Shown: in pieces, positions 5,561-11,998 of the stretch | Position numbering within the stretch: the stretch's first letter is position 1 | Layout: every line of letters starts with the position of its first letter | Source: Thermoleophilia bacterium UBA2241 | Lineage (GTDB): Bacteria > Actinomycetota > Thermoleophilia > UBA2241 | Direction of reading: 5' to 3' | Assembly: GCA_002347645.1 (NCBI GenBank) | Contig: DDYF01000059.1 | Location: 72,739-86,706 of the forward strand | Length of the DNA: 13,968 bases | Translations under genes and position numbers: made by a program | Notes under the pieces: model-generated | Databases searched by the model: none | What the model was told of the DNA's origin: nothing | What the model saw: the letters and a program-made list of their open reading frames with translations, nothing else

Positions 5561-5632
5561 GCGCTGGGAGCGCCGCGTCGTCCCCCTCAGTCGGCCGACG
5601 TAGAACAGACGACGCATGTCCGGGGAGGTCCC

Positions 5633-5995
5633 ATGGAAGCCGTGGATGTGTCCAAGTGGGTCGAGGAGGTCAAGGCGGCCCCGGGGTCGGCAGGGATAGG
5701 CATGGTCTTGGTGCACCACGGCGTCGTGCGGGGCACCAGTCGATCAGGGGAGCCGGTCAGCGGGATGGTGCTCCACGTTGATCACAGCCGCTTCAAGAAG
5801 GCGCTCGAGCAGGCGGCGACGTGGCCCGGCGTCATCGCCGTCCGGGGCTGGGTGAACGAGGGCGAGCTGGCGGTCGGCGACGACATCATGAAGGTGCTCG
5901 TCGCCGGCGACATCCGCGAGCACGTTTTCACCGCGCTGCAGCGCCTCGTCGCGATCGTGAAGAACGAGGTGGTCCGCGAGTCTGAAGTCCGGTGA
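5633..5995 (+). CDS. MoaE-like protein (divergent molybdopterin synthase large-subunit family)
   Basis: MoaE is the catalytic subunit of molybdopterin synthase, which adds the dithiolene sulfurs to precursor Z. This 120-residue protein fits the MoaE pattern: GIGMVLVHHGVVRGTSRSGEPVSGMVLHVDHSRF, an EQAATWPGVIAVRGWVNEGELAVGDDIMKVLVAG core and a helix ending VAIVKNEVV. It is shorter than typical MoaE (about 140-150). By eye the catalytic HR pair becomes Ile94-Arg95, one lysine survives (Lys110), and the PIWK end is lost. It may therefore be a non-catalytic or altered-substrate relative. GGGGAGG lies four bases before the ATG. It is divergent from the Mo/Fe-S operon across a 217-base shared region. 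No moaD gene is in view. Confidence 0.72.
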   Translation: MEAVDVSKWVEEVKAAPGSAGIGMVLVHHGVVRGTSRSGEPVSGMVLHVDHSRFKKALEQAATWPGVIAVRGWVNEGELAVGDDIMKVLVAGDIREHVFTALQRLVAIVKNEVVRESEVR

Positions 5996-6017
5996 CGCTG
6001 GTCCTTGCGCGGCCGGT

Positions 6018-6041
6018 CGACGCGGTGCGGCCTACGCGTCG
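6018..6041. terminator. Hairpin between convergent genes
   Basis: CGACGCG (6018-6024) and CGCGTCG (6035-6041) form a seven-base-pair stem with a ten-base loop. It lies between the moaE-like stop at 5995 and includes the carbonic anhydrase stop at 6032-6034. There is no T-run, so it is only a possible bidirectional terminator. Confidence 0.3.
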
Positions 6042-6565
6042 GCCTGCCGGTACCCCTCGGCGTAACGCGCACAGAGGTCCACGTAGGTCTGCTTGAACGC
6101 GCGCCATGCCGCGCGGAACTCGTCGTCCACCGGCCTCTCGGTGACGCGCGCCGGCACGCCCACGGCGATCCTGCCTGCCGGTATCACCGAGCCCTGCGAG
6201 ACCACTGCCCCTTCGCCGACGACGGCCCACTCGCCGACCTCGGCCCAGTCGCTCACGACGGCCTGCATGCCGATCACGGCGTAGTCGTCGACGAGCTTGG
6301 CCGTATGGACGACACAGCCGTGACCCAGCGTGACCCACGAGCCGAGGGTGCACGTCTCGCCTGGCCGCGCGTGGACGACGCAGTTGTCCTCGATGGCGCA
6401 GCGATCGCCGACCACGATGTGCCCGTAGTCGCCGCGCAGGCGGGCGCCCGGCCCGATCCAACAGCGCTCGCCGAGGACGACGTCTCCAAAGACGTCGGCC
6501 GAGGGGTGGATCCAGGTGCCCTCGCCGATGCGCGGGTACTTGCCTTCGAAACCGCCGACCGTCAT
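6032..6565 (-). CDS. Gamma-class carbonic anhydrase family protein
   Basis: The 177-residue protein is a left-handed beta-helix of hexapeptide repeats (for example DVVLGERCWIGPGARLRGDYGHIVVGDRCAIEDNCVVHA). It contains the RGD-containing turn (44-46) and three potential zinc/iron ligands: His65, His82 and His87 (VVHA...GHGCVVH). A C-terminal helix follows (DDEFRAAWRAFKQTYVDLCARYAEGY). Length and pattern match cytoplasmic gamma-carbonic anhydrase-like proteins (YrdA/PaaY group), which form trimers. Whether it hydrates CO2 cannot be told, as many relatives are weakly active or act on other substrates. The ATG at 6565 has no ribosome site before it and lies seven bases after a possible -10 box, so the mRNA may be leaderless. 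Confidence 0.9.
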   Translation of the reverse strand: MTVGGFEGKYPRIGEGTWIHPSADVFGDVVLGERCWIGPGARLRGDYGHIVVGDRCAIEDNCVVHARPGETCTLGSWVTLGHGCVVHTAKLVDDYAVIGMQAVVSDWAEVGEWAVVGEGAVVSQGSVIPAGRIAVGVPARVTERPVDDEFRAAWRAFKQTYVDLCARYAEGYRQADA

Positions 6566-6571
6566 GGTGCA

Positions 6572-6577
6572 AGCGTA
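6572..6577 (-). promoter_or_regulatory. Possible extended -10 box giving a leaderless transcript
   Basis: On the minus strand TGG followed by TACGCT resembles an extended -10 element. Six bases separate it from the A of the carbonic anhydrase ATG, so transcription would start at or next to the start codon. The lack of a ribosome site agrees. No clear -35 box is visible. Confidence 0.35.
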
Positions 6578-6630
6578 CCAGAGCCGGTGCGGGCACCACG
6601 GCGCCCGCGCGTCGTCACGAGAGGAGCGAG

Positions 6631-7275
6631 ATGTTCACGTGTGCTGAGTGCGGAAGCCTTGCGTGCGACACCGGCGACGCCTCGTCGTACCCTCGCAACT
6701 GTCCCTCCAGGGAGACGGACAGGGAGGAGCTCCAGGCCCTCTATCGGGAGGGGGGGAACCTGAGTCTCGCGGCCAACGCGGCCCGGGTCGAGGCAGAAGG
6801 GTACTGCCGCCTGACGCGTCTCGAGGAGATCATGGACTTCGCCCGGCGCTGCGGGTTCTCGCGTCTCGGCATCGCCTTCTGCATCGGCCTGCAGGACGAG
6901 GCGGCGGTCGTCAGTCGTGTCCTGCGCGCGAACGGTTTCGAGGTCGATTCGGTGGCCTGCAAGAACGCCGCCCTCCCCAAAGAGGAGCTTGGCCTCACCG
7001 ACGCCGACAAGGTCGCGCCCGGGGAGTTCGAAAGCATGTGCAACCCGATCGGCCAAGCGCGGGCGCTCGCGCGCGCCGGCACCGAGCTCAACTTGCTCCT
7101 GGGCCTCTGCGTGGGCCACGACAGCCTGTTCATGAAGCAGTCGGTCGCGCCGGTGACCGTGCTGGCCGCCAAGGACAGGGTGCTGGGTCACAACCCGCTG
7201 GCGGCCGTCTACCTCGCCGACGGCTACTACCGTGCCCGGCTGTTCCCCAAGGGGGAGGACGCGGCGGCGAGCTGA
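6631..7275 (+). CDS. DUF1847 cysteine-rich putative metal-binding protein
   Basis: The 214-residue protein matches DUF1847, found mostly in anaerobes and of unknown function. The N-terminal cysteine set is C4xxC7....C12 and C24, fitting a zinc or Fe-S site. The conserved middle and C-terminal signatures are CKN.A..K, GEFESMCNPIGQA, LLLGLCVGHDSLFMKQSVAPVTVLAAKDRVLGHNP and a final LADGYYRARLF. Ten cysteines in total (4, 7, 12, 24, 59, 74, 84, 110, 137, 160) and conserved His/Asp suggest a metal or redox role. AGGAG lies four bases before the ATG at 6631. It is divergent from the carbonic anhydrase gene and convergent with trmO, with only three bases between the stops. No membrane segment is visible. 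Confidence 0.9.
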   Translation: MFTCAECGSLACDTGDASSYPRNCPSRETDREELQALYREGGNLSLAANAARVEAEGYCRLTRLEEIMDFARRCGFSRLGIAFCIGLQDEAAVVSRVLRANGFEVDSVACKNAALPKEELGLTDADKVAPGEFESMCNPIGQARALARAGTELNLLLGLCVGHDSLFMKQSVAPVTVLAAKDRVLGHNPLAAVYLADGYYRARLFPKGEDAAAS

Positions 7276-7278
7276 GGT

Positions 7279-7803
7279 CTACTGCCGCTCAGACCGGCGC
7301 TCGCCGCGGCACCGAAAGGTCTCCGGGCTGACCTCGTCGGTCCAGCCGCCGCGCGTGTCGAGTCTCAAGTCGAAACGCTCGACGTACGGCTTGATGTCGA
7401 GCAGGGGAGTGCCGTCGAGCGCGTCGAGGTCCTCGACGAGCAGCTCCGTGCCGCGGCGCTCGACGAGCCGGACGATGCTCAGGCCGATCGGGCTCGGGCG
7501 CAGCGGGGAGCGCGTCGCGAAGACGCCCCGGGCGACGTCGTCCAGGTAGGGCACCACCTTGAGTCGCGGGCGCTCGGCGGCGGGTTCCCCCAGGTCCTCG
7601 AGACGATGGAACCAGTAGATGAGATACAGGTGCGAGAAGCCTTCCACGTCGTCCAGCCCGTCGGCGTACTCTGGGAAGACCTCGACCCGGCCGGGCACGC
7701 CTTGGGCGCAGACCGGCTGGATCGGGGTCCGCGCGGGCTCGCGGTGCTCGCTGTGGATGACGCCTATGGGCGTGAGGGTCAGCTTGTCGACATCATGCTT
7801 CAA
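7279..7803 (-). CDS. trmO: tRNA (N6-threonylcarbamoyladenosine(37)-N6)-methyltransferase TrmO
   Basis: TrmO (TsaA/VirR family) uses SAM to methylate t6A37 in tRNAs decoding ACY threonine codons. From a TTG at 7803 the protein has 174 residues. TLTPIGVIHSE opens the beta-barrel domain, followed by GRVEVFPEYADGLDDVEGFSHLYLIYWFHR, FATRSPLRPSPIGLSIVRL (about 96-114) and DALDGTPLLDIKPYVERFD (127-145). The family core is complete. The start is uncertain: no ATG with a ribosome site lies close to the core. The next in-frame ATG, at 7878, also lacks a ribosome site and would place the start inside the presumed promoter of the divergent transporter. The open frame continues to 9816, but only as antisense shadow of that transporter and its neighbour. 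Confidence 0.85.
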   Translation of the reverse strand: MKHDVDKLTLTPIGVIHSEHREPARTPIQPVCAQGVPGRVEVFPEYADGLDDVEGFSHLYLIYWFHRLEDLGEPAAERPRLKVVPYLDDVARGVFATRSPLRPSPIGLSIVRLVERRGTELLVEDLDALDGTPLLDIKPYVERFDLRLDTRGGWTDEVSPETFRCRGERRSERQ

Positions 7804-7857
7804 GGTCGCGTCCGGGAGAGAGTGCTCGCGGCGGGTCGGAGGGTCGTGCCTGCTGGT

Positions 7858-7865
7858 GCTAGAGT
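7858..7865 (+). promoter_or_regulatory. Possible extended -10 box for the Fsr-like transporter
   Basis: TGCTAGAGT gives a TGn-extended -10 hexamer (TAGAGT) about 35 bases before the GTG start. The octamer GCTAGAGT matches the one upstream of the moaE-like gene. A -35 box is not evident. Confidence 0.33.
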
Positions 7866-7899
7866 CCAAGGCTATCATGCGGCGACAGGTGCACAGACG

Positions 7900-9096
7900 G
7901 TGACGCGACGACACGGACGCATCGCGCGGCCTCCGGTGCTCGCGCTCTCGTTGGGCCACGGCTGTGCCGACCTCAGCTCGTCCGCGCTGTGGGCGCTGCT
8001 GCCCTTCCTCGTCGTGGAGCGCGACTACACCTACGCGGCAGTGGGCGTGTTCGCGTTCGTGGCCAGCGTCGCCAGCGCGGTGCTGCAGCCGCTCCTCGGC
8101 GCGCACGGGGACCGGCGCGCCGGCTTCTGGCTGATGCCCGGCGGATTGATCGTGGCGGGGATCGGCGTCGCCGTCGCCGGCGTCGTCGACGGCTTCGCGC
8201 TGACCCTCGCGGCTGTCGTCGTGGCCAGCGCCGGTGTCGCCGCCTACCATCCCGAGGGCGCGCGATGGGCACGGCTCGTCTCGGCGGGACGCGTGAACGC
8301 GGACATGGGCGTGTTCTCCCTGGGCGGGAGCGTCGGCTACGCCCTGGGGCCATTGGTGGTGGCTGCGGCCCTCGCCCCGCTGGGGATGCGCGGTACGCTG
8401 CTCATTCCCCTGGTGCCGTTCGCCGCCGCCGCCGTGCTGCTGTTCGTGCTGCCACGGCGACGCCGGCCGGCCTTCGTCGCGGCGGAGGCGCCCCATGCCG
8501 GCGCCGCGGGCGCCTCGCAGTGGGGGCCGTTCGCGCGGCTGCTCGCCTTCACCTGCGTCGCGGGCTCGGTGACCACCGCGCTCTTCACCTTCGTGCCGCT
8601 CTATCTCGTCGAGGAGCGCGGGACGAGCCCGGGGGCGAGCAACGTGGCCAGCAGCGTGCTGCTCGCCGCCGGGGCGGCCGGCACGCTGCTCGGCGGGCTC
8701 GCCGCCCAGCGCTACGGGCGGCGGCTCGCCCTGGTCGTGCCGCAGCTTGCGCTCGTCCCGGTCATTGCCCTCATGCCCGCCATGGGCTACGGCGGCATGA
8801 TGGCAGCCGTGGCGCTCGCCGGCCTCGGGATGAACGCGTACATCAGCGTCACCCTGGTCCAGGCCCAGGAGTACCTGCCGACGCGCATGGGGCTGGCCAC
8901 GGGTCTCACGGTCGGCGTCTCGAGCGGCGTGGCCGGCCTGTGCGCCGCGGCGCTGGGCGTGCTCGGCGATGCGTACGGCCCTGCTGCCGTGCTGTGGGCC
9001 GTCGCGCCGCTGCCGATCGCTGCCGCCGCGCTCGGCGCCTGGCTCCCGCGGACCGTCCCCGCCTCTCGCCAGGCGCTGCAGGAGGCGAGCGCCTGA
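7900..9096 (+). CDS. MFS exporter, fosmidomycin-resistance (Fsr)-like
   Basis: From the GTG at 7900 this is a 398-residue inner-membrane protein with about 12 hydrophobic segments. Family features include LSLGHGCADLSSSALWALLPFLVVER in the first helix, LQPLLGAHGDRR in the motif-A loop, GVAAYHPEGARWA in helix 4-5 and FSLGGSVGYALGPLVV after it. These match the Fsr (drug:H+ antiporter) subgroup. The substrate cannot be predicted; fosmidomycin export is the family label only. The ribosome site is weak, so the start is less certain than the frame. The first ATG in the area (7877) stops after eight codons. It is divergent from trmO, and the next transporter follows 103 bases later on the same strand. 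Confidence 0.85.
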   Translation: MTRRHGRIARPPVLALSLGHGCADLSSSALWALLPFLVVERDYTYAAVGVFAFVASVASAVLQPLLGAHGDRRAGFWLMPGGLIVAGIGVAVAGVVDGFALTLAAVVVASAGVAAYHPEGARWARLVSAGRVNADMGVFSLGGSVGYALGPLVVAAALAPLGMRGTLLIPLVPFAAAAVLLFVLPRRRRPAFVAAEAPHAGAAGASQWGPFARLLAFTCVAGSVTTALFTFVPLYLVEERGTSPGASNVASSVLLAAGAAGTLLGGLAAQRYGRRLALVVPQLALVPVIALMPAMGYGGMMAAVALAGLGMNAYISVTLVQAQEYLPTRMGLATGLTVGVSSGVAGLCAAALGVLGDAYGPAAVLWAVAPLPIAAAALGAWLPRTVPASRQALQEASA

Positions 9097-9157
9097 GGCG
9101 CGCGCCGTGCGCCCGCGTTCGCACGCTTCCGCGGGAGACTCGGCAGTGTGGAGCGCA

Positions 9158-9163
9158 TAGACT
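9158..9163 (+). promoter_or_regulatory. Possible -10 box for second MFS transporter
   Basis: GCATAGACT contains TAGACT, a TANANT-type hexamer, 36 bases before the ATG at 9200. The gap 9097-9199 holds nothing else that I recognise, and no good -35 box. Confidence 0.28.
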
Positions 9164-9199
9164 CTCAGGCGGCAGCCACCCGGCCGGAGTCCGCTCTTC

Positions 9200-10510
9200 A
9201 TGACCGATCCGCTCGACGTTGCGCGCCGCACGTTCCGGGCGTTGCGCGTCCACAACTTCCGCCTGTTCTTCCTGAGCCAGATGGTGAGCATGAGCGGCAC
9301 CTGGATGCAGTCGGTCGCGCAGAGCTGGCTGGTCTTGGACCTGGGTGGGACGAGCGTCGACCTTGGGGTGACAGTGGGTCTCCAGTTCGGCCCGGTGCTC
9401 GTGCTCGGCGCCTGGGCCGGGGCGCTCGCCGACCGGCACGACAAACGCCGGCTGCTCCTCTTGACGCAGACCGGGATGGCGACGCTGGCGCTGGTCCTCG
9501 GCGGCCTGACGCTGTCCGACGCGGCGAGCATCTGGATGGTGTGGGTGCTCGCCGGTCTGACCGGCGTCGTCACCGCGATGGACATGCCGGCGCGGCAGAG
9601 CTTCGTGTACGAGATGGTCGGGCCGGACGACCTCGCCAACGCCGTGGGCCTGAACGCCGTGGTCATCAACTCGTCACGCATCATCGGCCCGGCCGTCGGC
9701 GGGGTGCTCATCGCGTCCATCGGGGTGGCGGCGTGCTTCCTGGTGAACGGTGCCTCGTACCTTGCCGTCATCGGTGCTCTGCTGGCCATGCGCACCGGAG
9801 AGCTCTTCACGGCCAAGACGACGAGGCGACGGCCCGGGCAGATCCGCGAGGGCCTGCGCTACGTGTGGCGCACGTCGGCGCTGCGCGTCCCCATAGTGAT
9901 GATGGCAGTGGTGAGCACGCTCGCCTACAACTTCTCGGTCGTGCTGCCGCTGCTCGCGAGGGTCGTCTACGGGCGCGGCGGCGAGGCGTACGGCGCCACC
10001 TTCTCGGCCATGGGCGTCGGCGCCCTGGCCGGCGCCCTGCTCATGGCCAGCAGGGCGCAGCCGTCTCGGCGGCTGCTCGTCGGCAGCACCTTCGCCTTCG
10101 GTGCCTTCGCCGTGGCTCTCGCCGTGGTACCGACGTACACCTTGGCGCTCGTGGTCCTCGTGCCGCTGGGGGCTGCGGGCGTGCTCTTCGTGTCGACGAC
10201 CAACGCGCTCCTCCAGGTCAACGCCGACGACGCGATGCGCGGCCGCGTCATGTCGCTCTGGGCGATCGTCTTCTTCGGGAGCACGCCCATCGGCGGGCCG
10301 CTGACCGGCCTGCTGGCGAGTGCCTTCGGGGTGCAGGCGGCGGTGGCCGTCGGCGGCGTGGCCGCTCTGGCCACCGCCGCCGGCGCCGTGGTCGCGCTCC
10401 GCCGCAGCCGGGTGGCATCGGGCAGGTGTGACGCGCCAGCCTGCCTGCCCGACGATCCCGAGCCGGAGTCGGTCCTGCCTGCGGAGGGGGCCGCGGCGAG
10501 GACGGCGTAG
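9200..10510 (+). CDS. MFS transporter, MFS_3/EntS-like exporter
   Basis: The 436-residue polytopic membrane protein opens with the soluble FRALRVHNFRLFFLSQMVSMSGTWMQSVAQSWLVLDLG sequence typical of the EntS/MFS_3 group. It then has LGAWAGALADRHDKRRLLLLTQ (motif A), MPARQSFVYEMVGPDDLANAVGLNAVVINSSRIIGPAVGGVLI and NALLQVNADDAMRGRVMSLWAIVFFGSTPIGGPLTGLLA. Such proteins export siderophores, macrolides and other small molecules; the substrate here is unknown. The ATG at 9200 follows a GGAG by ten bases. The last 35 residues are a non-hydrophobic Ala/Pro/Glu-rich tail, and their codons form the left arm of a 21-bp hairpin. It may share a transcript with the Fsr-like gene. Confidence 0.88.
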   Translation: MTDPLDVARRTFRALRVHNFRLFFLSQMVSMSGTWMQSVAQSWLVLDLGGTSVDLGVTVGLQFGPVLVLGAWAGALADRHDKRRLLLLTQTGMATLALVLGGLTLSDAASIWMVWVLAGLTGVVTAMDMPARQSFVYEMVGPDDLANAVGLNAVVINSSRIIGPAVGGVLIASIGVAACFLVNGASYLAVIGALLAMRTGELFTAKTTRRRPGQIREGLRYVWRTSALRVPIVMMAVVSTLAYNFSVVLPLLARVVYGRGGEAYGATFSAMGVGALAGALLMASRAQPSRRLLVGSTFAFGAFAVALAVVPTYTLALVVLVPLGAAGVLFVSTTNALLQVNADDAMRGRVMSLWAIVFFGSTPIGGPLTGLLASAFGVQAAVAVGGVAALATAAGAVVALRRSRVASGRCDAPACLPDDPEPESVLPAEGAAARTA

Positions 10511-10542
10511 GCCTCCGGCGGCCTCGCCGCGGCCCCCTCCGC
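10481..10542 (+). terminator. 21-bp perfect inverted repeat across the transporter stop codon
   Basis: Bases 10481-10501 (GCGGAGGGGGCCGCGGCGAGG) are exactly reverse-complementary to 10522-10542. The loop is 20 bases and contains the TAG stop (10508-10510). The left arm lies within the coding sequence. The very stable GC stem has no following T-run; it may act with the second hairpin just downstream, or as a 3'-end mRNA stabiliser. Confidence 0.55.
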
Positions 10543-10552
10543 GTCCTCGCGC

Positions 10553-10573
10553 GCGCCCGTCGTCGGGCGCTTT
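10553..10573 (+). terminator. Intrinsic terminator-like hairpin with short T-run
   Basis: GCGCCCG (10553-10559), loop TCGT and CGGGCGC (10564-10570) are followed directly by TTT. This compact stem-loop lies ten bases past the long inverted repeat and before the DUF4388 gene. I see nothing else defined in the intergenic stretch 10511-10676. Confidence 0.55.
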
Positions 10574-10676
10574 AGAAAACACCCCCCGGTTCCGATGATG
10601 ACCAGTGGCGACGGCGATCCTTCGGACGCCCTCGACCACCGGACCGGCCGCGACGACGACCCCGAGAGAGGTGAGA

Positions 10677-11930
10677 GTGCTCCTTCAGGGCAGCCTCAAG
10701 GAGTTCAGCCTTCCCAACATCTTCCAGCTCGTGAAGATGAGCGCCAAGACGGGGGCGCTGGCGATCCGCCGCGAGAACGAGTGGGGCAAGGTCTACTTCA
10801 AGGACGGCCTCATCCACTACGCCTTCTCCGTGCCCCAGTCGCTGCCCCTCGGCGAGCGCCTGGTGAACGCGGGGCACATCACTCCGGCACAGCTCAAGCA
10901 GGCTCTCGGCGCGCAGAAGAAGGCCCCCAAAGCGGGGCGGATCGGAAGCATCCTCCTCGAGCTCGAGTACATCGACCGGCAGAGTCTCGAATGCGTGGTC
11001 CGCGAGCAGATCCAGGACGCCGCGTTCAACTTCTTCGCGTGGCCCGACGGCGACTTCTCCTTCACCGCCGACGAAGTCGTGACCGACGAGGACATCCTCG
11101 TCGCCATGAACGTCGAGAACGTCATCATGGAGGGCTGCCGGCGCATCGACGAGTGGGAGGTCATCTTCGCGCAACTCGGCTCGCTCGAACGTATCCCTCA
11201 CCTCGCCTACGACGCCCGGGTCGACGAGCGCGGCGACGTGACCTTCACGGCCGAGGAGTGGCGCGTCATCGTGCATATCGACGGACGCGCCGACATCAAC
11301 ACCGTCCTGCGCGAGTGCGGTCTGGACCGGTTCCACGGGGCGAAGGTGATCTACAGCCTCTTCTCGAGCGGCCTCGTGACCGTCAGCGATGCGGTGATCG
11401 ACTCGATCGGCCACGGCCGCAGCGTCGCCGTGCGCGGGCCGATCGACCTCTACAACGAGGTCTTCCTGACGACCCTGACCGAAGCCAACGTGACCAAACA
11501 GCTCCGCGTCGAGCTCATCGACGACAAGGAGACGGAGATCCCGATCGTCGCCGGGATCGTGACGCTGGGCGCCGCCGGGGACGACGGCGACGAGGCGGAG
11601 ACGCTCGTGTTCACGGCCAGCGCCTCGTCGCCGGACCAGGCGTGGCGGCGCCTCGGCGACGAGACCTCCGCGTTCGTGATCCTCGCCAACGCGAACGACG
11701 TCGACAGCCTGCGTGCCACGCGCCGCGACCTCGAGTTCGTGCGCGGCCTGGGGGACATCCCCACCGTGCTCGCGGCATACGTCTCGATGGGCGACGACGG
11801 CGTCACGGCGGAGCAGGTCGTCAAGGCGCTCGGACTGAACGGCTCCATCCCGGTCATGCCATGCCAGCTTCGCGACCGTGACTCCGTGACCGCAGTCGTC
11901 GCGCGCGCCCTCGAGCTCGCCGCCTCCTGA
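10677..11930 (+). CDS. DUF4388 protein with C-terminal degenerate GTPase-like domain
   Basis: The 417-residue soluble protein begins MLLQGSLKEFSLPNIFQLVKMSAKTGAL, the DUF4388 (PatA N-terminal-like) start. It continues with LGERLVNAGHITPAQLKQAL...Q and a helical region like the MshEN/GspE N-terminal repeat. Residues 190-237 resemble a winged helix (TAEEWRVIVHIDGRADINTVLRECGL...LFSSGLVTVSD). Residues 250-417 recall MglA/CvnD-type small GTPases: EIPIVAGIVTL, a central TSAFVILAN strand, IPTVLAAYV and a final ALGLNGSIPVMPCQLRDRDSVTAVVARAL. No P-loop lysine or DxxG is present. It probably acts in signalling or polarity control through protein contacts. The GTG at 10677 (AGAGG five bases upstream) gives the usual family start; the frame also opens at a GTG at 10605. 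Confidence 0.82.
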   Translation: MLLQGSLKEFSLPNIFQLVKMSAKTGALAIRRENEWGKVYFKDGLIHYAFSVPQSLPLGERLVNAGHITPAQLKQALGAQKKAPKAGRIGSILLELEYIDRQSLECVVREQIQDAAFNFFAWPDGDFSFTADEVVTDEDILVAMNVENVIMEGCRRIDEWEVIFAQLGSLERIPHLAYDARVDERGDVTFTAEEWRVIVHIDGRADINTVLRECGLDRFHGAKVIYSLFSSGLVTVSDAVIDSIGHGRSVAVRGPIDLYNEVFLTTLTEANVTKQLRVELIDDKETEIPIVAGIVTLGAAGDDGDEAETLVFTASASSPDQAWRRLGDETSAFVILANANDVDSLRATRRDLEFVRGLGDIPTVLAAYVSMGDDGVTAEQVVKALGLNGSIPVMPCQLRDRDSVTAVVARALELAAS

Positions 11931-11940
11931 CGCCGCCGGT

Positions 11941-11956
11941 CGCCCCGGCAGGGGCG
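11941..11956 (+). terminator. Small GC hairpin between the DUF4388 gene and hemB
   Basis: CGCCCC, loop GGCA and GGGGCG form a six-base-pair stem eleven bases past the DUF4388 stop. There is no T-run. It could be a weak terminator or attenuator ahead of hemB. Confidence 0.3.
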
Positions 11957-11961
11957 CGAGG

Positions 11962-11970
11962 TGGTACATT
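11962..11970 (+). promoter_or_regulatory. Possible extended -10 box for hemB
   Basis: TGGTACATT is a TGn-extended -10 element (TACATT) 28 bases before the hemB ATG. It sits in the only AT-leaning part of the 68-base gap. A -35 box is not recognisable. Confidence 0.38.
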
Positions 11971-11998
11971 TCTCGGCACCCGCCGAAAGGAAGCGACC

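Noticed and set aside
7804..9816. Upstream extension of the trmO frame to 845 codons
   Set aside because: Only the last 170 residues match TrmO. The extension is antisense to two clear MFS transporters and lacks any motif.
10605..10676. N-terminal extension of the DUF4388 protein from a GTG at 10605
   Set aside because: The extra 24 residues (MATAILRTPSTTG...) are low-complexity with no ribosome site; the family normally starts directly at the xLxGSL strand.
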